Shown here piece after piece: positions 28,249 to 37,152 of a stretch of 64,000 nucleotides of DNA. A model generated the notes under the pieces. That model was not told the DNA's origin and did not search any database. It saw only the letters and a list, made by a program, of their open reading frames with translations. Both the position numbers and the translations under genes were made by a program. Each line of letters begins with the position of its first letter. The stretch's first letter is position 1. The stretch spans positions 39,394-103,393 of the forward strand of contig DYKH01000002.1 in assembly GCA_020722685.1 (NCBI GenBank), written 5' to 3'. This DNA comes from Caldithrix sp. GTDB lineage: Bacteria; KSB1; UBA2214; DYKH01.

Positions 28249-29097
28249 TTGTTTCACCCCGAATCCGCCATCATTGACTTACACGTTCATTCCACGTTTT
28301 CGGATGGTCTGTTCACTCCCGAGCAGATTGTTCGGCTTGCCGAGCAACGAAATCTGCAGGCAGTCTCCATCACCGACCACGATGAAATCCACGGCTATCA
28401 GGCTGCCTTCGCTCTGGGAAAAGCCACAGGCCTTCAAGTCATTCCCGGAATTGAAATCAGCACGCTCTACGGTACGGAGGATGTTCACATCCTCGGTTAT
28501 TTTATCGATCCGCAAGATGCCCGAATTCGGAGATACGTGGAAATTTTGAAAGTGCGAAGAGTCCAAAGAGCCGGCGAAATCGTTCAGCGCTTGAACAAAA
28601 TGGGTGTTCACATTCCCTTTGAATTGGTGAAATTGAAGGCCAACAATGGCTCGATCGGCCGCCCACACATTGCGGACGTGCTGGTCGAAGAGGGAATTGT
28701 CTTTTCTTTTCAAGAGGCGTTTCAAAAGTACCTTGGAAATGACAAGCCGGCCTATGTTCCCAAAGTCAAAATCGAGCCGCAAGAAGCATTGCAAATGATT
28801 CACGGTGCCGGCGGCCTGGCCTTTGTGGCGCATCCGAGCGTCGGCGTTAGCGATGCGACGCTCTTTCAGCTCATAGAACTCGGCTTGGACGGGATTGAGA
28901 CCTTGCATCCTAAACACACGCTTGCCGACGTTGAGCGGTACCAGAAGTTGTGCCGGCGTTTTGACTTGCTGGAATCCGGAGGCTCGGATTGTCACGGAGC
29001 GCGCGAAGGTGAAGCCATGCTCGGATGGGGAAACGTGCCTTACGCCTATCTGCAGCGCATGCAGAAAAGACGAGAGTTGCCAAAGATCTCCGTGTGA
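28249..29097 (+). CDS. PHP-domain phosphoesterase, YciV/RNase AM-like
   Basis: 282 residues from TTG 28249, which has AAAAGGAG five bases upstream; the longer frame from 28183 adds unlike residues. The metal ligands of the PHP fold are all visible: DLHVHSTFSDG, SITDHDEIHG, GIEIS, AFVAHPS and SGGSDCHG. Relatives include 3',5'-nucleoside bisphosphate phosphatase/RNase AM and other small-molecule phosphoesterases, so the substrate is uncertain. It is separated from tatC by about 257 bases in which I see no gene. Confidence 0.85.
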   Translation: MFHPESAIIDLHVHSTFSDGLFTPEQIVRLAEQRNLQAVSITDHDEIHGYQAAFALGKATGLQVIPGIEISTLYGTEDVHILGYFIDPQDARIRRYVEILKVRRVQRAGEIVQRLNKMGVHIPFELVKLKANNGSIGRPHIADVLVEEGIVFSFQEAFQKYLGNDKPAYVPKVKIEPQEALQMIHGAGGLAFVAHPSVGVSDATLFQLIELGLDGIETLHPKHTLADVERYQKLCRRFDLLESGGSDCHGAREGEAMLGWGNVPYAYLQRMQKRRELPKISV

Positions 29098-29103
29098 AAT
29101 GGA

Positions 29104-29428
29104 GTAAGTGATCACGGGGTTTTAATTCCCAAGCCAAGCCCGCTGGATTTATTAGTTGTTAGTTCGCGACCGGAACAAGCATCGCAGGATAAAAACAACC
29201 TCGCGGAAAGCCCGCAATGAACGCAGAGAAAGAACCTCCCGAGGTTGGCGTGCGCGAAACAAAAATAGCTTTGAGCACAGCTTCCTATGAACAGTCACCG
29301 TTAAAGCCTTAAGGACTGACTGGAGGACAGGTGGCATCTGCAACAAGAGCGGAGAAAAAACATTGCGAGCATCGCGTGCTCTGCGTGAGAAACTTGCTCT
29401 CACGGTCGCATACCCTGTGATTGGTTAC
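29104..29428. repeat. Possible eroded or expanded copy of the 125-bp inverted-repeat element
   Basis: This covers most of the gap before the RACo-like gene. It starts GTAAGTGATCACGGGGT and ends ACCCTGTGATTGGTTAC, resembling the two ends of the elements at 36496, 37704 and 38230. Its interior does not match theirs and it is about 200 bases longer. No gene is supported inside. Confidence 0.35.
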
Positions 29429-29487
29429 GAAATGGATCGAATGCTTTTGTCGAAAGCATGCAACAGAATAGTCTGTGGAGGAATAGA

Positions 29488-31335
29488 TTGGACAAAACCT
29501 TAGCAAAGTATCATCTAACCTTTTTGCCCGCCAACAAATCCGGGGATTTTCCTGCCGGACAAAGTCTGTTGGAAGCTTGTCATCAGCTTGGCATCGAGCT
29601 TTCCGCACCCTGCGGCGGCGCCGGCATATGCGGCAATTGCGCCGTTGTCGTCAAATCCGGGAATTATCCTCCCACACCGGCGGATTGGGAGTACTTGAGC
29701 GCGGATGAAATCGCTCAAGGCAAGCGACTTGCTTGTCAAGCCAAAATTGCCGGCGATTCTGTTTTGCTGGTTCCTGAACCACAAAAAGAAGAGATTTCCA
29801 ATATTCTCGTTTTCGGTGAAAAGCGAGCAGTCGAGCTACGCCCATCGGTGCAAAAGCTGTTCGTCCATGTCGACAAGCCGAAGTTGGACGACAATCCTTT
29901 TGATTTGGAGGATTTGCTTCGCGCCGCCGGTCTGTCCGGGAACAGTCTGCATGTGCCTCTTGACGTGCTGAGGAATTTGCCTGACCGTCTGCGCCGGTCC
30001 GACTACCAAGGCACCCTGGTGACCCGCGATAGCAAGCTGATCGGTTTCGAGATGGGAGATACCCGCGGGATTAATTTTGGACTGGCTGTGGACATTGGCA
30101 CCACGACAGTCGTCGGCAAGCTCATCGACTTGACTTCCGGCCAGATTGTGGCGATTGCTTCTCGGCTCAACAGCCAGCGCAGCTATGGCGACGATGTCAT
30201 TTCCCGCATCTCTTACGCCAACGACAAGGAAGGCGGTCTGTCGCGCTTGCAACAAGCGGTCCTCGAGGTGTTGAATGAAATCATCGAGGATGTTTTACAG
30301 CAAGCCGGCGTCAAAGCAGAAAGTGTGTACGAGACGGTGATTGTCGGCAATTCGGTGATGGAGCATCTTTTCTTGGGCGTGAATCCGCGTCATCTGGCCG
30401 AAATGCCCTACGTGCCCGTCTTCCGCGGCCCACACATTGTGACGGCCCGGGAGCTGGGGCTGCGTTTGCACGGCAATGGCCAGGTGTACATATTTCCACT
30501 CATCGGTCGTTACGTGGGCGGCGATACCGTCGGCGTACTGCTGACCCTTGCCGCCAAGCTACAGCAAACTTGGCTGGCCGTGGACATTGGCACCAATGGA
30601 GAAATTCTGTTATGCCATCGGGGAACCATCATGAGCTGCTCGACAGCCGCCGGCCCGGCCTTCGAAGGGGCGCACATCGCCCAGGGTATGCACGCCACCA
30701 CCGGCGCCATCGATCGCGTTACCACCGAGGGCGATGACATCAAATGTCACGTCATCGGCGACGCTCCCGCGCTTGGCCTCTGTGGCTCTGGGTTGATCGA
30801 TGCCATCGGTACCCTGCTGCTGATGGGTATCATCGACGAAACCGGCAGAATCAAATCGGACGATGAGTTGCCGGCCGGGCTCTCTCCGGCCATGCGTGAT
30901 CGAATCGTTGGGCAAGGAGGTGAGCGATGTATTGTGCTAAAACGGGAAAGCGACGGCAGCAAAGTGTCGCTGACACAGCGCGACATCCGGGAGGCGCAAT
31001 TGGCCAAAGGCGCCATTGCCACCGGCATCGAAATCTTGCTGCAAGAGGCAAACCTCAGTCCGGAGAGCTTGGAGGCTATCTACTTGGCCGGCGCCTTTGG
31101 TCACTATATCCGCAAGGACATGGCTCTGGCGATCGGACTGGTGCCCAAAGTGCCGGAAGAGAAAATGCACTTTATCGGCAATGCGGCTTGCACCGGGGCC
31201 GAGCTGGCCTTGGTTTCCGCCGCTGAAAGGGCCAGAGCTGAAGGCCTGGCAAAGGCGGTCCGATATGTCGAAATCTCCGCCAATCCGGCGTTTCAGGACA
31301 TCTTTGCTAATAGGATGCTTTTTGATCTCGGTTGA
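29488..31335 (+). CDS. RACo-like ferredoxin/ASKHA protein (DUF4445 type)
   Basis: 615 residues from TTG 29488, which has GGAGG six bases upstream; the ATG at 29458 has none. The N-terminal ~100 residues form a plant-type 2Fe-2S ferredoxin domain (APCGGAGICGNCAVVV, with the last Cys in LACQAKI). The rest is an ASKHA ATPase-fold module with two phosphate-type loops (VDIGTTTVVGKLIDL and AVDIGTNGEILL) and AAGPAFEGAHI. Relatives reductively reactivate corrinoid proteins (RACo, RamA-like) using ATP. No corrinoid protein or methyltransferase is nearby, so the partner is unknown. Confidence 0.8.
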   Translation: MDKTLAKYHLTFLPANKSGDFPAGQSLLEACHQLGIELSAPCGGAGICGNCAVVVKSGNYPPTPADWEYLSADEIAQGKRLACQAKIAGDSVLLVPEPQKEEISNILVFGEKRAVELRPSVQKLFVHVDKPKLDDNPFDLEDLLRAAGLSGNSLHVPLDVLRNLPDRLRRSDYQGTLVTRDSKLIGFEMGDTRGINFGLAVDIGTTTVVGKLIDLTSGQIVAIASRLNSQRSYGDDVISRISYANDKEGGLSRLQQAVLEVLNEIIEDVLQQAGVKAESVYETVIVGNSVMEHLFLGVNPRHLAEMPYVPVFRGPHIVTARELGLRLHGNGQVYIFPLIGRYVGGDTVGVLLTLAAKLQQTWLAVDIGTNGEILLCHRGTIMSCSTAAGPAFEGAHIAQGMHATTGAIDRVTTEGDDIKCHVIGDAPALGLCGSGLIDAIGTLLLMGIIDETGRIKSDDELPAGLSPAMRDRIVGQGGERCIVLKRESDGSKVSLTQRDIREAQLAKGAIATGIEILLQEANLSPESLEAIYLAGAFGHYIRKDMALAIGLVPKVPEEKMHFIGNAACTGAELALVSAAERARAEGLAKAVRYVEISANPAFQDIFANRMLFDLG

Positions 31336-31552
31336 CTTTGATTTGATGACTGCTCGTTGCTGGCAAAACCAGAAGTGTTGCCATGGTTGGCGGGCTGCTC
31401 GACGATGATGGAAATCGTTCCCTTTCCCTTGCGGTAGCTCAGGAGGTCATTCGCCTATCAAAAGTGTTTTTTTGTTCTCCTGACGAATTTACCTGGCCTC
31501 GTTGGCGCTCAATCATGAGGGAAATTGTCTCCTTTCTTACGGCCGCCAGAAT

Positions 31553-31639
31553 GTCATTCGTAGGAATCTTTCCTGGTCGCTGCACAATCGATTTAGGAGA
31601 GATCGTGCATGAGACGCGGGAGGATGCCTGCGGCATGAC
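31553..31639. repeat. 87-bp dispersed repeat, copy 1
   Basis: It begins GTCATTCGTAGGAATCTTT and ends AGGATGCCTGCGGCATGAC. The copy at 51170-51257 is 88 bp and shares both ends. The ends are partially complementary palindromic motifs of the kind found in dispersed intergenic repeats. Confidence 0.5.
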
Positions 31640-31818
31640 GCCGCTTATCCGTATTTATTCAACAAGGACTCTTCGTTGGCCGTGAGATCGAAAACAGGAG
31701 GAGGTGCTTTGTTTCCGTGATCATTTTTATGACCCGGGCACCTGACAAACATGAAAATCAAGTACACTTCGTCATTCGGGCTTGTGGAAAAGTCTGAGCA
31801 AGAGAACGAGCACGAGCA

Positions 31819-31858
31819 GGATTAGGATTAGGATTACGATTAGGATTACGATTACGAT
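31819..31858. repeat. Hexamer simple-sequence repeat (GGATTA/CGATTA)
   Basis: Six to seven tandem hexamers: three GGATTA, then CGATTA, GGATTA, CGATTA and a degenerate CGATGG. They end about 50 bases before the start of the membrane protein gene, so copy-number change could alter its 5' region. Confidence 0.85.
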
Positions 31859-31910
31859 GGTACGGGGTGGGGGGATGTAGGCGGATCGATTAAGAGAAAA
31901 GGAGCGCGCG

Positions 31911-33212
31911 ATGTCCAGAAAACTTGCGATCGTTGTCGTTGCCCTGGCGCTCGGCTTAGGCTGGGCGATCAGGGGTCATTTTGGTCACGAGCACGGCGCT
32001 GCCTGGGCCGGCGGTATGGCCGGCTTGGCTATTTTGTTTGCGGCTAAACGAAAGGATTGGAATTTTCGCCTGCCGACGCTGACAGCCTTGGCCGCGGTCG
32101 GCTGGGGAATCGGCGGTATGATGAGCTACGGCATCCTGGTCGGCATGGGACGTGCCGATGACTTTGGCAATGTCTTCTACGGCTTGTCTATGCTCGGGGT
32201 TGTTGGCGGGCTGTACGGCTATTTTGGCGGCGGTTTATTCGGCCTCGGACTGGAATCGAGCGAGCAGAAGAAACCGAACTGGCCGGCATTGCTCACCGAG
32301 ATGATGGCGGGCGGTCTGCTCGCCTGGTACGTGCTGATCGCACAGTTCGAATGGAAAATGACTCCGCCGCGCTCGGAGCTGTGGGCCGCCTGCTTGGGCG
32401 CAGCCGTCGCCATGACCTGGTATCTTCAACGCAATGGATTTTCCAGATCGCTTCGCCTGGCCGGCTATAGTGCGTTGGGCGCCGGCTTTGGCTTTTCCTT
32501 CGGCAACTTTTTGCAAACTTTGGGCACAGTGAGCGGCGGTGCGTTTAACTGGTGGAACCTCATGGAGTTTTCTTTGGGTTTCTTCGGGGGACTGGGAATG
32601 GGCTACGCCGTGTTCACTCGCGATTGGCCGGAAACCAGAGCGCCCTCCAAGTCCGCGAACTGGCTGGCGGTGACTTTTTTACTTTTTGCCTTACCCGCGA
32701 CAAATATCATTCAGGCGTTTGACGTCAAAGAATTCGCTCAAATGGCGGAAAGGGTCGGATTGGCCGATCCGCTCACCTTTGCCCAACGGCAAGTGCTTTT
32801 CGCTTGGATCATCACGGCGGTTTTCACCATCGCCGGAGTTTTGCTCTGGAAAGACGTGCAAGGCAACGCTGCCAAGCTTGGTCGCATCGGCGTGCCGGCC
32901 TTATTTTTCGGCTACAGCATTTTTTATCTGTTTTTTAGCCATATCAAGAAGGGCTTTTTCCTCCCCAGTTTAGGGGTACAATTGGAGCAGTATTTTTATT
33001 GGTTGATCTTGGCTGGGATCATCGCCATTTGGCTCATCTCTATGAAAAGGGAGGCGAAGGACATGCTGGTCGACACCTCCAAAGAAACCTGGCGGCGATG
33101 GATTATTCTGATTGTTGTATTCCTGCTGGTCCTTGTCGTCATGACGGAGATTTCCATAAACATCCATGGCGAGATGTCCGGAGCTCAGCATCGCTTTCCG
33201 ATGGGGAATTGA
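31911..33212 (+). CDS. Multi-pass membrane protein of unknown function
   Basis: 433 residues with about eleven to twelve hydrophobic segments and many Gly-rich helices (GIGGMMSYGILVGMG, GLYGYFGGGLFGLGL). The N-terminus reads LGLGWAIRGHFGHEHGAAWA, with several histidines after the first helix. I do not recognise a characterised family. The topology suggests a transporter or permease. It has AAAAGGAG seven bases before ATG and is the first gene of a probable operon with an ADP-ribosylglycohydrolase-fold lipoprotein and ribokinase. A role in moving the released sugar or nucleoside is inferred from that context only. Confidence 0.6.
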   Translation: MSRKLAIVVVALALGLGWAIRGHFGHEHGAAWAGGMAGLAILFAAKRKDWNFRLPTLTALAAVGWGIGGMMSYGILVGMGRADDFGNVFYGLSMLGVVGGLYGYFGGGLFGLGLESSEQKKPNWPALLTEMMAGGLLAWYVLIAQFEWKMTPPRSELWAACLGAAVAMTWYLQRNGFSRSLRLAGYSALGAGFGFSFGNFLQTLGTVSGGAFNWWNLMEFSLGFFGGLGMGYAVFTRDWPETRAPSKSANWLAVTFLLFALPATNIIQAFDVKEFAQMAERVGLADPLTFAQRQVLFAWIITAVFTIAGVLLWKDVQGNAAKLGRIGVPALFFGYSIFYLFFSHIKKGFFLPSLGVQLEQYFYWLILAGIIAIWLISMKREAKDMLVDTSKETWRRWIILIVVFLLVLVVMTEISINIHGEMSGAQHRFPMGN

Positions 33213-33287
33213 GCAAGTCTCGCCCCTTGACCGCTCCGTCGTGGCCGAGCACTCAAGGCCCTGGACATGAAAGTGAAAGGAACACTC

Positions 33288-34859
33288 ATGAAAAAACTGA
33301 CCGTCGTTGTGCTGATCGCAGCGGCCGGGATTTGTTCGTGCGGGCAAATTGCAACCGGGAAGTTAAGTGTCGCTGAGTTGAAGGACAAGATCGCCGGCGG
33401 GTGGGCCGGAAAGATGATCGGGGTTTCCTATGGCGCTCCCACCGAATTTCGCGCCCTGAACAGAATCTATGAAAAAGAGTTGTCGTGGACGCCTGAGCAA
33501 GTCAACAATTCCCTCCAGCAAGATGACCTCTACGTGCAGATGAGCTTCATGATGACGATGGATGAGTACGGCATCGACGCTCCGGCAGAGAAATTCGCCG
33601 AATCTTTTGCCAAGGCCGGCTATCCGCTCTGGCATGCCAATGTGCAGGGACGCAAGAACTTTTTCGACGGCATCCTACCTCCGGCTTCGGGGAACCCAAA
33701 GTACAACTTGCACGCGGATGACATCGACTTTCAAATCGAGGCTGATTACATCGGTTTCATGAGTCCGGGGATGCCGCAGACTGCCAATGCTCTCTGCGAC
33801 AAGATCGGCCACATCATGAACTATGGGGATGGCGTTTACGGCGGCATGTTCGTCTGTGCTCTTTATACGTCGGCCTTTTTTGAAAAGGACATCGGTAAGA
33901 TCGTTGGCACTGCTCTGAAATCCATTCCCGAACAAAGCCAATATGCGCAGTGCATCCGCGACGTGGTTGCCGGCTACCAGAATAACCCCGATGATTGGCA
34001 AGCCACCTGGCGGTTCATACAGGAGAAATGGGGGAACGTGGACATTTGTGGCGCTCTGGAGCCTTTCAACATCGACGCTAAGCTTAACGGCGCTTACATT
34101 GTGACCGGACTGCTGTACGGCGGCGGAGACTTTGCCAAGACCATGGAAATAACCATCCGCTGTGGCCAAGACTCGGACTGCAACCCTTCCAACGCTGCCG
34201 CGGTTTTGGGAATTCGCGATGGCTACAAGTCCATTCCCGAAAAATGGCGGCAGGGCATTCCCGCCATCGCCGATTCGGTCTTTATCTTTACCAAATATTC
34301 GTTCAATTCGGTGGTCGAAAGCACGCTTGCTTACGCCCAAAAGCTGATCGTGCAAAACGGTGGCCGCCTCCAAGGCGGTGATGTTTATATAAACATCCAA
34401 TCGCCGGTCGCACCTCCGTTGGAGGAGTCGTTTCCTGGTCTTCGGGCCGTAAGGCGAGTGCCGGTGAGCGATACAAGCGCCTGGATCTGGAAGGGTAATT
34501 GGCAGGAAATCAAAGACGGCAACGGCAAACTGCACCAAAAAGTGGCCGGGAGCAAAGGCTCCGAAGTCACCTTTACTTTCACCGGCAGCGGCGCGGTGTT
34601 GATAGGATGTTGGGATCGTTCCGGCGGTAAGGCGGAAGTTTACGTTGATGGACGCTTTGACCGGAGCATTGATACCTATTATTGGCTGGAGGGTTATGGG
34701 GCAGACGGAGGATGGGTGGAGGAGGCGAATTTGTATCACGTCCTCGGCTTAACCGTGGGTCAGCACACCATCCGACTGACCTTAACTGGAGAAAAGAGAG
34801 CCGAGTCCATGGGCTCAAAGGTTAGTATCGAGCGCGCCATCGTCTTCGATAAAAAGTAA
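33288..34859 (+). CDS. Secreted ADP-ribosylglycohydrolase-fold lipoprotein
   Basis: 523 residues from ATG 33288 (AAAGGAAC upstream; ATG 33267 is also in frame). The N-terminus is a signal peptide with a possible lipobox (ICSC). The DraG-like all-helical domain covers about residues 25-360: GGWAGKMIGVSYGAPTEF, QQDDLYVQMSFM and the metal-site stretch CGQDSDCNPSNAAAVLG. The C-terminal ~130 residues look like a jelly-roll beta-sandwich (FTFTGSGAVLIG, VYVDGRFDRSIDTYYW). The fold hydrolyses N- or O-ribosyl bonds in known members; the substrate here is unknown and would be outside the cytoplasm. Ribokinase lies 87 bases downstream. Confidence 0.8.
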   Translation: MKKLTVVVLIAAAGICSCGQIATGKLSVAELKDKIAGGWAGKMIGVSYGAPTEFRALNRIYEKELSWTPEQVNNSLQQDDLYVQMSFMMTMDEYGIDAPAEKFAESFAKAGYPLWHANVQGRKNFFDGILPPASGNPKYNLHADDIDFQIEADYIGFMSPGMPQTANALCDKIGHIMNYGDGVYGGMFVCALYTSAFFEKDIGKIVGTALKSIPEQSQYAQCIRDVVAGYQNNPDDWQATWRFIQEKWGNVDICGALEPFNIDAKLNGAYIVTGLLYGGGDFAKTMEITIRCGQDSDCNPSNAAAVLGIRDGYKSIPEKWRQGIPAIADSVFIFTKYSFNSVVESTLAYAQKLIVQNGGRLQGGDVYINIQSPVAPPLEESFPGLRAVRRVPVSDTSAWIWKGNWQEIKDGNGKLHQKVAGSKGSEVTFTFTGSGAVLIGCWDRSGGKAEVYVDGRFDRSIDTYYWLEGYGADGGWVEEANLYHVLGLTVGQHTIRLTLTGEKRAESMGSKVSIERAIVFDKK

Positions 34860-34946
34860 ACGGTGGCCCAAGCCGGAATTCCGCCGCCATGACGCGCCTT
34901 TCGATTTTGAGCCGAACACGCCTGTTCTTAGCAAAGGGAGCAGACA

Positions 34947-35876
34947 ATGGGCAAAAACATCGTTGTAGTCGGCAGCTCCAATACCGACATGATTATCCAA
35001 GTGCCGCGCATTCCCAAGCCTGGTGAGACGGTATTGGGCGGGAAGTTTTCCATTGCCGCAGGAGGAAAGGGCGCCAATCAGGCGGTAGCAGCGGCGCGCG
35101 CAGGAGGCCGGGTTACCTTCGTTGCTCGCGTTGGATCGGATGTGTTCGGGGAGCGGGCTATTGATGCCTTTGCGGAAGACGGGATTGACATACAGTACGT
35201 CATCCGTGAGCCGTCCGCTCCCTCGGGTGTGGCGCTGATTTATGTGGATACCGATGGTGAGAACAGCATCGCCGTGGCTTCCGGCGCCAACGCGTATCTT
35301 TCGCCGGCGGATGTGCGGGCGGCCGAAAAAGCCATCGCCACTGCCGACATTCTGCTGGTGCAACTGGAAACACCGATCTCAACCGTGCAGGCAGCGGCCG
35401 AAATGGCCGCGTCTCGCGGCGTCAAGGTCATCCTCAATCCTGCTCCGGCACAGCACTTGCCGGATGAGTTGCTGAAAAACCTTGCTTTCCTTACGCCCAA
35501 TGAATCCGAGGCGGAGTTGCTTACCGGCGTAAGAGTTACGAGCATTGAAGAAGCTCAAATTGCTGCCGACATTTTGCTGAGGAGGGGAGTGAGCAATGTA
35601 ATCATAACGCTGGGAGCTGCCGGCGCCCTCGTGGCCAACAACAATGTTGTCCGGCATGTGCCTGGCTTTAAAGTTGATCCCGTGGATACGACGGCGGCTG
35701 GCGATGTGTTTAATGGCGCCTTGGCGGTGGCAATAGCTGAAGACCTGCCGGTGGAACAGGCTGTCCGGTTTGCCAATGCGGCGGCCGCTCTCTCGGTGAC
35801 CAGACCGGGGGCGCAGCCTTCTGCCCCTCACCGTCAGGAGATCGAGGCCAAGATGGCTGAGGCGGCAGAATACTAA
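34947..35876 (+). CDS. rbsK: Ribokinase
   Basis: A 309-residue PfkB-family sugar kinase making ribose 5-phosphate from ribose and ATP. GSSNTDMIIQVPRIPKPGET, the ribose-binding GGKGANQAVAAAR and the catalytic DTTAAGDVFNGALA (base Asp253) are all present. AAAGGGAG precedes ATG. It is the third gene of the probable ribosyl-salvage operon and the one that brings the product into the pentose phosphate pathway. Confidence 0.94.
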   Translation: MGKNIVVVGSSNTDMIIQVPRIPKPGETVLGGKFSIAAGGKGANQAVAAARAGGRVTFVARVGSDVFGERAIDAFAEDGIDIQYVIREPSAPSGVALIYVDTDGENSIAVASGANAYLSPADVRAAEKAIATADILLVQLETPISTVQAAAEMAASRGVKVILNPAPAQHLPDELLKNLAFLTPNESEAELLTGVRVTSIEEAQIAADILLRRGVSNVIITLGAAGALVANNNVVRHVPGFKVDPVDTTAAGDVFNGALAVAIAEDLPVEQAVRFANAAAALSVTRPGAQPSAPHRQEIEAKMAEAAEY

Positions 35877-35920
35877 CCGCCACGAGCTTTCTAAATTTTG
35901 TTTAGTGAGATATGACATCC

Positions 35921-36336
35921 CTACGCCTTCGGACTGGCAATATTCACCATCCATTCGATCCCAAACTTGTCAGTGAACATGCTGAAGGTGTCGCCCCCTG
36001 GCGTTTTCGCCAGCGGTTCTGGTATTTTACCGCCTACTGAAGGCTTTTCGAAATAGCAGTCAGCTCCACCTGGTTGTCGCCGCTCAGCGCCATGCTCACG
36101 TTCGTACCGGGTCGATACTCTATCCCTCTTGGTGTGTCGGCACCCATGAAGGTGATGGCGTTGTTGGCTTCCAGCATGCAGTGCATGGTCTTGTCATCTT
36201 CGCTGGGGTCTTGCGAGGCATGAAATTCTTTGAACCCGGTCATGACCAGCTTGCCGCCAAAGACGGATTTGTAGAATTCCATGGCCTCGCGGGCGTTGTC
36301 TTGGAAGCTCAAATATGGATTTAGCTTGGATTGCAT
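35921..36336 (-). pseudogene. PhnB-like VOC family protein, frameshifted
   Basis: The first 95 or so residues read in one frame from ATG 36336 (MQSKLNPYLSFQDNAREAM, FYKSVFGGKLVMTGF), typical of PhnB/glyoxalase-like VOC proteins, with AGGGAG upstream. Translation then hits a stop, while the expected C-terminal third is intact in another frame: VGGKIPEPLAKTPGGDTF, then FGIEWMVNIASPKA and a stop at 35921. A missing base near 36055-36058 (between the LTA and YFEKP codons) accounts for it. Restored length is about 138 residues, normal for the family. Confidence 0.8.
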
Positions 36337-36495
36337 GGGCGTTCTCCCTATCTTCCCAGGTTAACGAGTGTGAATGATCGAATTCCGGTTTTTCGATCCT
36401 CACTCGCTTGTGTATGTCCAATCAGGCGAAAGGGTGGTGATGAGTGATGCGCCGCTGACGGCGTGCTTGCCGCCATTTTCACGCGATCGATCCCT

Positions 36496-36621
36496 GTAGC
36501 CGATCACAGGATGCCGTCACCCTTGAGTATTCAGGGGTCTCCGTCTGTGGTGCAACGGAAAGCAGTTTCCTGTATCCGCGGGAGAATGACTGCACTGGCT
36601 GGACACCCCGTGATGGGTCAC
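36496..36621 (+). repeat. 125-bp inverted-repeat element, copy A
   Basis: 126 bp. The left end is GTAGCCGATCACAGGATG, the right end ACACCCCGTGATGGGTCAC; these are imperfect inverted repeats of each other. The interior has GTATCCGCGGGAGAATGAC followed by TGCACTGGCTGGACA. It aligns along its whole length with copy C and with the reverse complement of copy B. It lies between two broken VOC genes and encodes nothing recognisable. Confidence 0.8.
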
Positions 36622-36716
36622 CACATTTGTCGCCTAAAGCCAGCGCTCAAACGCGGTAGGGGAGTTCGACGATGGCCGCACTGCCTTGTTGAGCGGGGCT
36701 GCTGCGGCCGGCGCGA

Positions 36717-37087
36717 TTAAGGCGATTGAAGGAGGCCGATGATGTTAGCGTTCGCGTCTTTGCCGCTCGCGATCAACCTTCCACCATCGACATCTTTGAT
36801 ATCCGGAAGCTTTTGCGCGCACGAATCAAGAAGGGCTTGCAAGCTTTGCCTAATGTCGTCAACGTGGAAATAAGCCGTCATCCCCGCCTTGTGACCATTC
36901 GGGTCCAATCCGATTTCTTGCTCCCCAATCCTAAAGCCAACGTGATCCACTGATCCGTGTACGGCTCGACCCCCAACAACCCTCGGAAGAGCGCCTTGGC
37001 CCGACCTATGTCCTTGACGGGATAAATGACGGTTTTGATACCCTGATTTATGAGGAACTCCTTTTTATCCTGATCCACCCTCGTCAA
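36717..37087 (-). pseudogene. VOC (glyoxalase-like) family protein, frameshifted
   Basis: The N-terminal part reads INQGIKTVIYPVKDIGRAKA then LFRGLLGVEPYTDQ in one frame. The continuation VGFRIGEQEIGLDPNGHKAG followed by MTAYFHVDDI lies in another, to a stop at 36717. The break is near 36945-36955 and needs one inserted or deleted base. An AAAAAGGAG motif sits six bases before an ATA codon (37051-37049), where relatives begin with Met, so the start codon may also be lost; ATG 37087 is in frame but farther. VOC proteins include glyoxalases, dioxygenases and antibiotic-binding proteins. Confidence 0.75.
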
Positions 37088-37152
37088 AAACGTGTGCCTG
37101 GCCGACGACCCGGCATCAGGCGCGACGCTTGCGCTATCGGCTGCGCGCTTGT

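Larger units (their letters stand above)
31336..31910. other. Gene-free 575-bp region with repeats
   Basis: No supported gene. A plus-strand frame at 31383-31685 has no recognisable features. The region holds an 87-bp repeat (31553-31639) also found at 51170, a hexamer array at 31819-31858, and AAAAGGAG just before the next start. Confidence 0.6.

Noticed and set aside
31383..31685. A 100-codon plus-strand frame
   Set aside because: It overlaps the 87-bp repeat, has no recognisable family features and no convincing ribosome-binding site.
31819..31858. Possible CRISPR or direct-repeat array
   Set aside because: The units are six bases with no spacers; it is a simple-sequence repeat.
36463..36720. 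Plus-strand frame of 85 codons
   Set aside because: It is mostly repeat element A and antisense to the intergenic space of the broken VOC genes.
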